Part shown: in pieces, positions 45,246 to 56,961 of the stretch
Layout: each line of letters begins with the position of its first letter
Position numbering within the stretch: position 1 is the first letter of the stretch
Assembly (NCBI GenBank): GCA_030144725.1
Contig: JASKMD010000020.1
Span: 5,536,703 to 5,600,702, forward strand
Direction: 5' to 3'
Length of the DNA: 64,000 nucleotides
From: Haematococcus lacustris
Taxonomy: Eukaryota > Chlorophyta > Chlorophyceae > Chlamydomonadales > Haematococcaceae
Notes under the pieces: generated by a model
Told to the model about the DNA's origin: nothing
The model's input: only the letters and a program-made list of their open reading frames with translations
Databases searched by the model: none
Translations under genes and position numbers: made by a program

Positions 45246-45907
45246 GGCCCTGACTACTGGCCTTGTGGAGTGTGGCTTGGGTGTGGCACATTGGGCACCG
45301 ATGACCGGTCCCGTGCTATCACTGCCATGCTGGATTGCCAAGACTTTTGAGCCAAGAACAAGTGGATTGTTGGCACCATCGCGTCTGCTGCAAAGCTGGT
45401 GGAGGCCTTGCAAGCCGACTCTGCCAAACTGGCTCATGTGCACTCTGGCCTCATGGCGGTCGCTGCAGTGCTGGACAGGACTACCACGTGTGCCACTATG
45501 AAGTAGCATAGAGTGGTAGCAAATGCGCACATAGGCTTCTGGTTGCTTGCTGCACAATGCTCTGCACATGGGCGCACATGGGCACGGGTGGCTGAGGCCG
45601 CATATTACTTTTTGCCTTCTCTCTACTGTTGCATTTGATGTCGCCTCTGCTCTCTCTGCCTCTGCAATGGCTGATGCCTTAGGTCGTGTCCACCTAGTTT
45701 CTTGCACGAGGCGATGGAGCTAGAGCAGTTGTGGAGTGATCGCAGAGACACTCGTAGAAAAGATCGCATTATAAGTGCCACCTAAGGGTACCTTTTTTTC
45801 TGATGGAAGTCTTCAGTTTCTCATTGGCAAGCCAACGCACTTGAAAAAAAAAATCAACTCCAAGTGGCTGGCGAGATTCGAGCGTTGGCCTGTCGTGCTG
45901 TTCTGTG

Positions 45908-46012
45908 AGGCAACCAGTACTGGTTGAGGTCCAGTACTGGTTGCTAACCAGTACTGGACCTCAACCAGTACTGGTTGGCATCCAGTACTGGTTGCCATCC
46001 AGTACTGGTTGT
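45908..46012. repeat. Short ACCAGTACTGGT array, left arm
   Basis: Six palindromes within 105 bp, spaced by short TTGAGGTC/TTGGCATC segments. Mirrored by four palindromes at 48215-48295. Confidence 0.85.
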
Positions 46013-46675
46013 CAGCTTTGGCAGAGTTAGGGCATGGAGATATCAAAGTTTCCGCGTATCACATTCAAGCCTTCCCATATGTAATACTTGCATCGCTGGT
46101 CTTTCGCTGGAAGCTCCCCAACGGCTGTCTACGTCGATGTGCGATGTGCGATGTCCAGTCGATGTGCGCTACAATGTGCGCTTGTGATGGGTTGACAACT
46201 CTCCATACTGCCAAGTCTTTTGGATGTGCGATGTCCAGTCGATGTGCGCTATCATGTGCGCTTGTAAAGGGTTAACATCACTCTATAATGTCAAGTCCTA
46301 TGGATGAAGCAAGGAATGCTTACAGTAAAGTGGATGATAGCCGAAGGGTTAGGGCTAAGGCTCGAGTACAGGGCTGGAGCCTAGGTTAGGTACAATATAG
46401 GCACAAATTACAACAAGAGGACAACACGCTATAACACATTGCATGTGCTATCACTCACTAAGCAATGTCATTGAGATTACTATGTACGTGTGTTTGTTAC
46501 CACTATCACTACCACTATCACTATACCATTAAACAGTACACAGCTTCGCACGCTATGCAACATGCAATGTAGCATTTACCAAGACACTCCATCCGTCCTC
46601 TATCTCACTCCCTTATAATGCAAGACGACCTCAATGTAATGAAGGTAGTCGTTTAAGCTCCAGCCCCTGCACTGA

Positions 46676-46867
46676 ACCAGTACTGGTTGCACGAACCAGT
46701 ACTGGTTGCACGAACCAGCACAGGTTGCAGGAACCAGTACTGGTCACTCGAACCAGTACTGGTCGTACCAACCAGTACTGGTCCACGAACCAGTACTGGT
46801 CGTACCTACTAGAACTGGTCCACGAACCAGTACTGGTCAACGAACCAGTACTGGTCACTCGAACCAG
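46676..46867. repeat. ACCAGTACTGGT array cut by assembly gap
   Basis: About nine palindromes with TGCACGA, CACTCGA, CGTACCA and CCACGA spacers up to the first N. It follows the CTCCAGCCCCTGC module, as at 11010 and 21340. The gap probably reflects this repeat. Confidence 0.85.
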
Positions 46868-47367
46868 NNNNNNNNNNNNNNNNNNNNNNNNNNNNNNNNN
46901 NNNNNNNNNNNNNNNNNNNNNNNNNNNNNNNNNNNNNNNNNNNNNNNNNNNNNNNNNNNNNNNNNNNNNNNNNNNNNNNNNNNNNNNNNNNNNNNNNNNN
47001 NNNNNNNNNNNNNNNNNNNNNNNNNNNNNNNNNNNNNNNNNNNNNNNNNNNNNNNNNNNNNNNNNNNNNNNNNNNNNNNNNNNNNNNNNNNNNNNNNNNN
47101 NNNNNNNNNNNNNNNNNNNNNNNNNNNNNNNNNNNNNNNNNNNNNNNNNNNNNNNNNNNNNNNNNNNNNNNNNNNNNNNNNNNNNNNNNNNNNNNNNNNN
47201 NNNNNNNNNNNNNNNNNNNNNNNNNNNNNNNNNNNNNNNNNNNNNNNNNNNNNNNNNNNNNNNNNNNNNNNNNNNNNNNNNNNNNNNNNNNNNNNNNNNN
47301 NNNNNNNNNNNNNNNNNNNNNNNNNNNNNNNNNNNNNNNNNNNNNNNNNNNNNNNNNNNNNNNNNNN
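46868..47367. other. Assembly gap (500 N)
   Basis: Exactly 500 undetermined bases inside the long inverted-repeat element; true length unknown. Confidence 1.
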
Positions 47368-47687
47368 CACTACCTTCTTCACATTGAGGTCGCCTTACAT
47401 TGTAAGGGAATGAGATAAAGGACGGATGGAGTGTCTTGGTTGATGCTACATAGCGAAGCAGTGTACTATGTAATGTTAGTGGTAGTGATAACAAACACAT
47501 GTACATAGTACACGCAACGACATTGCAGTGAGTGATAGCACATGTAGTGTGTTATAGCGTGTTGTCCTCTTGTTGTAATCGGTGCCTATACTGTACCTAA
47601 CCTAGGCTCCAGCCCTGAGCTCAAGCCTCAGCCCTAACCCTTCAGCTATCATCCACTTTATTGTAAGCATTATGCGCTTCATCAATA

Positions 47688-48075
47688 GGACTTGGCAGTA
47701 TGGAGAGTTGTTAACCCATTGCAAGCGCACATTGTAGCGCACATCGACTGGACATCGCACATCAGAAAGACTTGGCAGTATGGAGAGTTGTTAACCCATC
47801 GCAAGCGCACATTGTAGCGCACATCGACTGGACATCGCACATCACAAAGACTTGGCAGTATGGAGAGATGTTAACCCATCGCAAGCGCACAATGTAGCGC
47901 ACATCGACTAGACATCGCACATCAGAAAGACTTGGCAGTATGGAGAGATGTTAACCCATCGCAAGCGCACATTGTAGCGCACATCGACTAGACATCGCAC
48001 ATCAGAAAGACTTGGCAGTATGGAGAAATGTTAACCAATTACAAGCGCACATTTTAGCGCACATCGACCGGACAT
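47688..48075. repeat. Tandem 80-bp repeat, five copies
   Basis: Units begin GACTTGGCAGTATGGAGAG and end GGACATCGCACATCAGAAA, with few differences. The opposite arm has only about two units (46140-46300), so copy number has changed since the arms formed. Confidence 0.88.
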
Positions 48076-48606
48076 CGCACATCGCACATCGGACGTAGGC
48101 AGCCGGTGGGGAGCTTACAGCGAAGCGCTAAGACCAGCGATGCAAGTATTACATGGGGATACGCGGGAACTTTGAAATCTCCATGCCCTAACCCTACCAA
48201 AGCTGAAATACGGTACTGGACGACAACCAGTACTGGTTGAGGTCCAGTACTGGTTAGCGACCAGTACTGGACCACAACCAGTACTGGTTACCTCGCAGAA
48301 CAGCACGACAGGCCAACGATCGAATCTCGCCAGCCACTTGGAGTTGATTTTTTTTTTCAAGTGCGTTGGCTTGCCTATGAGAAACAGAAGACTTCCATCA
48401 GAAAAAAAAGCACCCTTAGGTGGCACTTATAATGCGATCTTTTCCACGAGTGGTAGCCCAAGCTCGTTAGCTATCCCGACAGTGCTATGCAAATGCGCTG
48501 ACAACAAAGCGTGCCTATGTTGCCGAGCCCAGCCCAGCCCTGCCCAGCCCTACTCAGCCTCTAGGATTCGTTACCGATTCTGAGCCTAGCCCTTGTGTTA
48601 GGAACA

Positions 48607-49183
48607 CAAGTGGTGATGTAATGATGTAGGCTAAGAGTCATGATGTAATGATGTGAGGTTAGATGTAATGATGGATGGTTGAGGGCCAACCGCAAAACAA
48701 CTTTTGGGGCAATCTCTGCCGCACTCGATATTAGATAGGAGGGTGCGGTGCACGAGGTTGTTGTGATTGCGGGGCATCATCAACATCCACAGCTATGCGG
48801 GAGCTTGCAAGCCGAGCTACCCAGTACAACCGACACAACGGACCTAGGGTCAGCCTCTAGGGTTAGGTATCGACCCTGAGACCAGCCCTTGCAAGAGTCA
48901 GAGCCCTTGCCCATACCATGCATGCAGTGATTGGCAGGAGCACAAGTGGTGATGTAATGATGTAGGCTAAGAGTCATGATGTAATGATGTGAGGTTAGAT
49001 GTAATGATGGATGGTTGAGGGCCAACCGCAAAACAACTTTTGGGGCAATCTCTGCCGCACTCGATATTAGATAGGAGGGTGCGGTGCACGAGGTTGTTGT
49101 GATTGCGGGGCATCATCAACATCCACAGCTTTGCGGGAGCTTGCAAGCCGAGCTACCCAGTACAACCGACACAACGGACCTAG
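48607..49183. repeat. Direct duplication of about 240 bp
   Basis: 48607-48847 (CAAGTGGTGATGTAATGATG ... ACGGACCTAG) recurs at 48941-49183 almost identically. Inside it, GATGTAATGATG is itself repeated. The 93 bp between copies includes GGGTTAGGTATCGACCCTGAG, resembling 48570-48590. No coding sequence. Confidence 0.9.
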
Positions 49184-49401
49184 CTTGCGATAGAGACGGG
49201 CCCCGGCCTTAGACCTTACACATATGTACGTAGCTCCCTATGGCGACCTTATTGCGTGGACACAACTTCCCGCACAAACACCCACAAACACCCACCCACT
49301 TGTACTTGCAAGCCCGCGCTTCGACGCCTCTCACTAGCTTGCACGCAGAAGCTGACGGTGCAATCGCGGTAGTTATTTACAAGAGAGCTTGCCAAATCTG
49401 A

Positions 49402-49532
49402 CCTACAGTACTGTAGGCACCGACAGTACTGTAGGCACCTACAGTACTGTAGGCACCTACAGTACTGTAGGCACCTACAGTACTGTAGACACCTACAGTA
49501 CTGTAGACACCTACAGTACTGTAGGTGGCTAC
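49402..49532. repeat. Short CTACAGTACTGTAG array
   Basis: Seven units of about 18 bp (CTACAGTACTGTAGGCAC). Third occurrence of this palindrome type in the window. Confidence 0.9.
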
Positions 49533-49689
49533 ACTCCAACTGCTCAAACACTCAGGATTTCAACATGCGCCAAATGGCGTTGGAGTCGCAAGGACAATCC
49601 GAGGCGAACCGCATCAAAAAACTACCCCCCTAGGATGACGAATATTCGCGCTAATTTGCCTGTGTGGACGGGGCATGCGCGGTTAAGGG

Positions 49690-49838
49690 GCAGGAGCAGA
49701 AGGAGGAGGAGGAGAAGCGGGCGCCGATGCAGTGGTTTGTTGCAGGGATAGTTGCGCGAGCTGCTGTTCTAGCCGCTGGATGGTGGCCTCCTGCTCGGAA
49801 AATACTCGCTACATTTGAGCGATTGCCTCCGCATTCAT
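49690..49838 (-). pseudogene. gag: LTR-retrotransposon gag N-terminal fragment
   Basis: From ATG at 49838: MNAEAIAQM, a TAG, then RVFSEQEATIQRLEQQLAQL and SLQQTTASAPASPPPP, ending in a stop. The short N-terminal coiled coil followed by a Pro/Ala linker is common in gag of plant and algal Ty3-type elements. No other part of the element was found next to it. Confidence 0.45.
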
Positions 49839-50024
49839 GGCAATAGAGTTGACGGAGAAGATTGGGAGTGGGAGAGGAGAGAGGGGGATACGAGGGACAA
49901 GCACGCGATACCCGATTGATGGCACCGATGTGACGGAGCTGAGAAACACGGAGCCTGTGAGGGCGGGAGAAGGAGGTAGGACCCGGGGTCGGAGTTAGTT
50001 CTGAGCCAAGGTAGCGGCCTCAAC

Positions 50025-50350
50025 CAGTGATGGGTAATACGTGTATCGATACAGGAGATACAAGAAAATACACGAAAGTACGTGTATTTTTGTATTGATA
50101 CAATACAGCGATACAGAGGTTACATGTCACGCGGGAAAGGAGCAGCTAGGAGCAGCGCAACCAGTCCCGCAGCCTGTCCGTGATGGCTGGGCAGGACGGC
50201 GACGGCGGATAGTCGGGGCCTCCCAACTCAAATGTTCTTGCATGTGAAACTGGCACATGCGACCGACTGCTCCAGGAGCAGGCCGGTGGCTTTAGCCCCG
50301 CACGGCATGGCTTTAGCGCGGACTCTAATTGTGGCAGCAGCTAGCAGCTG
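50025..50350 (+). pseudogene. hAT-like terminus and decayed coding fragment
   Basis: CAGTGATGGGTAATACGTGT at 50025 resembles a hAT end, followed by GTATCGATACA-type inverted subterminal repeats to about 50117. From about 50182 a frame reads MAGQDGDGG, TAG, SGPPNSNVLACETGTCDRLL and continues like the fragment at 44858-45245. No matching right end was found, so the assignment to hAT is tentative. Confidence 0.4.
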
Positions 50351-50577
50351 CTCTGAAGGCATCCACGCAATTTGCCGGCCGGCACTTTTTTTTTGGTAAA
50401 TACGATACCGTGCTCTCCCGGTCGATTCCCGGAAAAGAAAAGAAAGCAAATATTCCCTAGCCAAAGTTCTCATTGTCTCAAGTTCCCTGATGTCCAAAGT
50501 ACGTGTAAAGTTAATTTTGAGAACGTCTTCGTGCATAGAAATAATTAAGCCAAACTAATTTAAACCAATATTCAAGA

Positions 50578-50785
50578 TGTAGCGTGCTAATAGCACCGCC
50601 GATGACCGTTAAACTACCTTGTAACAGCAGACTGACATGGCCAGGGTTTAGGACATTCCCCCGAGGAGTCGAACCTCTGAAGCAGGCAGGCACGAAGGCA
50701 CCACCTGCCCCTTTCGCCCACCATGTCACACTGCAGTACAGAAGTACACGAGGGTCGCGCAACGCTCCAAGAGCCGTTCGCTACA
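50578..50785 (-). repeat. 3' LTR of minus-strand gypsy family B copy
   Basis: 208 bp, TGTAGCG...CGCTACA on the minus strand, nearly identical to 60652-60859. It contains GAGGTTCGACTCCTC (complement visible at about 50672-50686): a T-arm-like hairpin with a perfect Pol III B-box core GGTTCGACTCC. Confidence 0.93.
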
Positions 50786-50860
50786 TTCCTCCCTCTCCAC
50801 TCGAGGAACGTCCCGCCCCAGTGTAAAACACAGGGACTCGCAAAGCTTAAAGAAGCAATG

Positions 50861-53800
50861 CTAGAGCAAACCATGCACCGCATTATATGCAGCCAAAACT
50901 TCATCACAATTCACCAGATTCGACCTTGGCTCCCACGTGTTGTAGGTCTCATCATAACCTTTTCACTTCACAAGGTAGCCACGAGCTCTGCCAGCTCGAA
51001 CAGCACGGTGCTCCAGCAACTTCTCTACTTCATACAAAGGAGTCTCATCAAGCCAATCCACAGGTGGTGGCAGGTGAGGAAAGTCACTTGTGTACTTGCG
51101 CAGGAGTGATACATGGAACACAGGGTGCAACCTGCTCATGGCTGGAGGCAAGTCTAGCTTGACTGCCACATTGTTGACAATGTGCAACACCTTGAAAGGA
51201 CCCACAAAGCGAGGCAACAATTTCCTTGCTTTACCTGGTTTGAGCCTCAGGTTCTTGGTACTCAGTAGGACCAAGTCTCCTGGAACATACTTGACTTCCT
51301 TGCGACCCTTGTTGGCCATGTGCGCTTGCCGTCGTTGGGCTAGGTCCATGAAATGGCGCGCTTGCCTTACATTCTCTTGCCACCAGTTAGAAAACTCTCT
51401 ACCAGAGGGACAAGGCACATGTTCAGGTAACTCAAGCAAGGTGGGTGTCAGTGGAGACTGACCAGTATTTACCAAGAATGGTGTGGATTGTATAGACTCT
51501 TGCCAACTGTTGTTAACTGCAAACTCAGCCAATGCCAAGTGTAACGGCCAATCATGCTGAGCCGGAGATATGTAATGTCTCATCATCTCCTCAAGTGTAC
51601 GGCTATACCGCTCAGTCTGGCCATCTGACTCTGGGTGGTAGGCGCTAGATTTACACTCTTTCACACCCAGCAACTTCAGGACAGAGGACCAGAATTGGTT
51701 GGTAAAGTGAGAGCCCCTGTCAGATATGATTTCACGGGGTACACCGTGGTGTTTAAACACATTATCAATGAACAGGCGGGCAAAGCCCTTAGCATTCATG
51801 CTCTCTTTGCATGGCACGAAGTGAACCATTTTTGACAGCCTATCCACAAACACGGCAATGGCATCATAACCATGATCACCAGTGGGTAGCTTAGTGATAA
51901 GATCCATAGTGATAGATGCCCATCTGTCATAGGGGATAGCCAGGGGCATCAGCAGCCCACCTGGTTTGGTGTTGACAGACTTGTTGCGTTGACACGCGTC
52001 ACAATTGGCCACATAGTGGCGTACCTCTGATCGCATGCGAGGCCACCAGAAAATCCTGGAAATGCGCTCCAATGTCTTGGTGATACCAACATGGCCTGCA
52101 AACTGAGCATCGTGCACCTCCAGCAGTATCCTGGCCCTAAGCTCTGGGCAATCAGGTACCACAATCTGTTTCTTGTCTTTTGTGTGGTATAGACCATGCT
52201 CATCCACGTCATACGTGTCATTAATACTAATGTCAGCAAAGACAGGATCGTTTCTGTAACCAGCTAACAGCTGTTCAGTCATGTTGACATGATGTAGCGG
52301 GTGGACTGGAAGAGGTGGAGGGGCTGGGATGTGTTGGACAGCAGCTGGTCGCTGGACAGCATGTTCACCTTGTCCACCACTAGCTTCCTCCCCCTCCAAA
52401 CGACGCTTCTGCCCTCTAGTGACCACCATGACAGGTGAAGCAAGAAGATCCACAGGCTGGTCAGGAATGCGAGACAGGGGGTCGGCTGGGTTAACTGCAC
52501 CTGGTAGGTACTCAATGGTGAAGGTGTAGCGGGACAGCAATTCCATCCACCTGGTCTGCCTCCTTGACAACGTCTTCTGATTTGGCAAAGCCACCAGCGG
52601 CCTGTGATCTGTGTAGAGGGTAAAGGGAACCCCCTCCAGGTAACAGCGCCACTCTTTACAAGCAGTGACAATGGCTAGAAGCTCCTGTTCCCCTGTGGAG
52701 TAGTTTTTCTCAGCTGGACTGAGTTTTTTGCTTAAATAAGCTAAGGGATGACCATCCTGCATTAAAACTGCTCCCACACCTTGCAGTGAGGCGTCACAGT
52801 ATACCTGGAAAGGCTTGGAGATGTAGTAGATAATTGGCGGTCCGAGAGCATTATGCGAAAATAATGGACGAGGCCGAGGTGGCGCGGACATACATCCCGA
52901 GGCGCAGCCGAGGGATGTATGGTAGCAGAGCCGAGGACGAGACCATTAGTTCGCATAATGCGCGAGGTCAAGGCGGTTATCTAGTATATTTTAGGTTCCC
53001 CAATCCCGTAACCGCCCCCATCCCCCGTTGACCAACACCGTATATCCCGTTGACCAACGCTTTCACCAACCCTTCTCAACACAGCCGCTCTATAAAGGCC
53101 TCCCGACACTGATTGCGAGAATCGTACTTTGCCGCTCGACCATTATCAATTGCCGCTCGACCATTATCAAAAAGTGCACTTTGCCGCTCGACCATTATGC
53201 GTTGCCGCTCAACCATTATGCTTTGCCGCTCGACCATTATGCGTTGCCGGTCGATACATATCGACTGCCTCAACTAGCCCATAACCACATCCCTCTCCTA
53301 AGCGGCTTACTCCGACGCGAAAAACGACGAAAGACGTAGCTTCTAGTCAACATGCCAGCCTGGCAATTATAAGTAGACATGCCAGCCTGGCAATATGTTC
53401 GATAAGCTATCGCGTAGCGTCGCATGGCTACGTTGAGGTTGCATCAGTAGCGGAAGGAAGTTGCTTTTGAAAAACTCGCGACTTGCAAGTTGCGACGTGC
53501 AAGCCATACATGCAACTAGCACACTCGCGACTTGCGCCTCACTTGCGGAACACGCGGATCTGGCTGCTAGCACTTTGCGGCCTTGGTAAACTGACCCGAG
53601 TTATGGAAAAATATTGACGCCTATATTTTTCCCTACACCTCAAATATATCAGGGATCATGAGTAGTGGCACCTTAGATACAGCATGCTTAAGGGCATGAA
53701 ATGCTTGCAGCTTATCATTAGGCCAGTGCTTCCAATCATATTTAAGACCTTCTTTGCCAGTCAGATCAGTCAGCGGTGCAGCCAATGCGCTAAAGTTGTG

Positions 53801-55057
53801 AACAAACTTGCGCACAAAGTTTGCTGCACCCAGAAAGCGCTGCAAGGCAGTGAGACTGTTGGGGACTGGCCATGTGGTGATGGACTGAATCTTATCAGGA
53901 TCTACAGCCACACCACGGTCACTCACAATGTGCCCCAAGAACTTGAGGGCTGTCTTCATGAACTCACATTTGCTTAGCTTGGCAAAGAACTTGTGCTTGC
54001 GCAGAAGGTCCAGGACCCTCCGTAGATGCACGAAGTGCTCATCCACAGTCTTGGACATGACAAGAATGTCATCTAGATACACAAGAGCACAGTCGTTAAT
54101 TACATCAGCAAAGGAGTCATTCATCACACGTTGAAACGTTGCTGGCGCATTGGTCAAACCAAAACATAGCACCTTATACTGATAATGACGATCTGGGGTT
54201 CTGAAGGCTGTCTTTGGCACATTTTCAGCTGGAATCCTGATTTGGTGGTATCCAGCCTGCAGGTCTAGAGATGAGAAGACGGTGCAGCCTGCCAACTTGT
54301 CAAACAAGTCATCTATACGAGGCAAGGGGTACTGGTCTCTGAGAGTCTGCTTATTCAGCTGCCGATAGTCCACACACATCCTTAACTCACCACTCTTTTT
54401 CTTGACGAACAACACCGGGGCTGCGTATGGAGAAGAAGATGGCTCAATGATGCCTTGGGCCAAGAAGGCTGTGATCTGCTTCTTCATCTCTGCAAGCTCA
54501 GGCTTGGTCATTCTGTAGGCTGGCAGCGCTGGAGGCTTACAGCCTGGCTGCAAAGGGATGGTGTGACCAATAGGCCTCTCAGGTGGCAGTCCATTAAATG
54601 GCGCAAACACATCTGAGTACTCATTGATTAGATCTTTGAGTTTGGTAGATACCACAGGAGGCACAGATTCAGGTGTGTTGAGCTGTTCTGCACTGATCAT
54701 GGCCACTAAGGCATGCCCACCTTTCCTCAACCATGAAGCTGCTCGGCTGGCTGAGATGGTATGGGTACCATGCCTGGCCATGACATGGGCGCAGTGGGAT
54801 GCCTTGATAGGCTCTGAGGGCTGACACCTGAGCACAGCTGAGTTGTTAGACAACTGCATGGTGACGGTGCGCGTCAAATAATCCAGCAGAGCACCATTAG
54901 CTGTGAGCCAGTTGCTGCCCATTAACACATCAAAAGCTGAAAACCTTTCAGGCATGACCAACAGTTCACACTTGGCTATCAAGCTCTGCACATGCAACTC
55001 AACGGTAACAGCATGCGTGCAAAGCACCGGCTGTCCATTGGCCACAGAGAACTCACA
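50861..55057 (-). pseudogene. pol: Pol of gypsy family B, minus-strand copy: 5'-truncated, with insertion and nonsense change
   Basis: The copy begins inside protease after the catalytic motif ([10 protein letters not shown]), so PR is dead. RT ([21 protein letters not shown]) is intact at 53650-55045. An 823-bp insertion (52823-53645) splits it from RNase H (QVYCDASLQGVGAVL). Integrase ([32 protein letters not shown]) is intact. TGG to TGA at 50963-50965 truncates the chromodomain after RGYLVK; the remaining chromodomain reads on to TAG at 50861. It faces a plus-strand copy head to head at about 55058-55066. Confidence 0.92.
52823..53645 (-). mobile_element. Insertion in gypsy B pol; foldback element 3, with TATCTACTAC end
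   Basis: The uninterrupted sequence is known from the plus copy (CCTGATATCTCCAAGCC at about 58609), so the boundaries are exact to 2 bp (AT duplicated or ambiguous). On the minus strand it starts ATTTGAGGTGTAGGG and ends CCGCCAATTATCTACTAC. A hairpin lies near that end (52845-52960; CATACATCCCTCGG and its complement). The interior has six TTGCCGCTCGACCATTAT-type repeats (53130-53260) and two copies of ACATGCCAGCCTGGCAAT (53350-53395). No protein found. Confidence 0.85.
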
Positions 55058-55113
55058 AAAATAATTGGTTTCCGACCTAGGTTGCGTGTCAACGCCGCCT
55101 TGTAACCGTGGAC

Positions 55114-56961
55114 ATGACTGAATCTAACACGACTCCGCCTTCTGGCGAACCCCCAACTGAGACCACCACTCCTGGTGGCCAGGCAATCTTGCCTACTGGA
55201 CCAGCGGGAGCGGAGGCTTCACCCCTGGCAGGAGCGCCGGTTTCAACTGGACCAACGCTGCCTCTAGTGAGTGGTGCTTCGCCTCTTGCTAACCTGCCTG
55301 GACTTTCTACTGCCCAGACGGCCGCGCTTGTGAACCAGCTCTTATCCAAGATCCTCGCGGCGCCTAAGGCTCTGGCTTTGTTTAAGCCTGTGGAAGATGT
55401 TGCCCAAGCCGCTGCTAAGGCACAGCCAGCTGCTACAACGGCTCCAACGTCTTACGTAGACGCCCTCTTGACGCCTCCGCTTGCAAACACTTCAACCGCC
55501 CATGCTGAGGAGGCGGCACGACTACGCCTGCAGCTGAACGCTGTTACAACTTCGATGGAAGCCGCCCAAACGGAGGCAGCTACTCTACGCAGCAGCATCG
55601 CCGAGCTGGACCGTATCCACGGACAGGCCGACGCTGTGGTAAGCAATCCCAAGTCGGTGGCCCGCATTCACAATCAGTACGTTGCACCTGGCAGTGCTTT
55701 TGCACGAATCGCACTTATTGGCATGAATGTCGCACCAGTCTCTACTGCTGCTGCCATGCACAATGCTGCTGTACCTACTGGCACACCGGTTTCCACCACA
55801 GCTGATGCATGCACTGGAAGTGTCTTGCCTGCACCTACTGCACCCACTAAGAAGCCAGCTGCTCACAGGGTCAAGGTACCAGGTCCAGATAAGTGGACAG
55901 ACAACTGTCTTACAGGTGGCAGAGTGGCAGAAGTGTTCTGTGAAGACTTAGAGGTGCATTGCGCATACCTAGGCATTGATCCTGCTGAAGCCATGCCCAA
56001 TTTCCTGTCAGGAAGAGCACGTGAAGTGTGGTACCCTGCTACCAGAAATGCATACATCCTGTTGCATGATGACAGGCCCACATGGCCATACCTGCGTGTC
56101 CATTTCATGGAGATGGCTGGCGATGACTTGCGCAATGAATCTGAAGTGCACCGCAGGAAACTTCTGGATCCCAATGCCCTGCGTATGACGCATGGGAGTA
56201 CCCGTAACTCCTACATCACGGAGTTTAGGAACACACTCACATATGCTGGTGCTAATTGCATGCAACCATCCATGCTTGTCACCACATTTGTCAGGGGTCT
56301 CACCACCGAGCTGCACACTAGGGTGGCGCAAGATGTGTCACTGATGACCACACCATCATTGAATGATGCCATCCAGTCAGCCCTGAATGCCCAGCGTGTG
56401 TAACACTCTGTTGCAGCCTCTCAAGGTGGACGTCGACCCCCCCCACCTATTGCTGCTGTTGCACGACAGTATGTGAGTGCAGGTGTCCGCCCGGTTGCGA
56501 ATGCACGTGTCACGAGCAGCAACTCTGGAGGGTATGCCGGCGGCAGCCGCCCAGGATCTCAGGGCGGGTATCACCCCCACGCAGCCGGACGCCCAGCGCC
56601 CTACCGGTCCAGGGAAATTGGACCTCGTCCCCGCCCAAGTTTCGCATGCCATCACTGCTGGGACCCAGGCCACTTCCGCCTTGTGTGCCCTCTCAAGCAC
56701 CTGACATGTGAGGAGGCACGCCGTATCACATGCTTCCCTCGCCCTGTCGCCGAGTTGGCTGCTACCGGTGGGCATGGTGATGGTGGGGATGGTCCTGGTG
56801 GCGGAGGGCATGGTGGCCAAGGTGGTGGTGGCAGCGGTCATGGTGGTGGTTATGGTCGTAGCGGTGGCCATGGAGGTGGTGGCAGCTACCCACCCAGGGG
56901 TTCCAAGCGTGATCGCAGCCCCCCACGCAGGCCTGCTAGCTCTTATGATAAGAGGAAGTGA
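55114..56961 (+). pseudogene. gag: Gag, gypsy family B, one internal stop
   Basis: Starts MTESNTTPPSGEPPTETTTP; 615 codons if the TAA at 56401-56403 is disregarded (the sister copy has TTA there, Leu). Ala/Thr/Pro-rich N-terminus with a helical part (EEAARLRLQLNAVTTSMEAA). The capsid-like core starts PGPDKWTDNC, as in family A, with GRAREVWYPATRNAYILLHD. Zinc knuckle CHHCWDPGHFRLVC (CX2CX4HX4C). Gly/His-rich tail before the terminal TGA, which is in frame with pol. Confidence 0.9.

Larger units (their letters stand above)
45749..48452. mobile_element. Long inverted-repeat element carrying AGTACT palindromes
   Basis: The left arm starts about 45749 (ACTCGTAGAAAAGATCGCA) and is mirrored at the right end (48452). 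The arms share the GATCGCATTATAAGTGCC tract, an A-rich/T-rich stretch, GGCTGGCGAGATTCGA, small CCAGTACTGG arrays (45908-46012 and 48215-48295), a GATGTGCGATGTCC repeat, and the GAGGACAACACGC module. The centre holds a third palindrome array (46676-46867) running into an assembly gap. No protein-coding region is visible. Confidence 0.8.

Noticed and set aside
45357..45508. Plus-strand frame WIVGTIASAAKLVEALQADS ending TAG
   Set aside because: It looks protein-like, but it is short, has no secure splice site or homologue in the window, and overlaps other fragments; not enough to call a gene.
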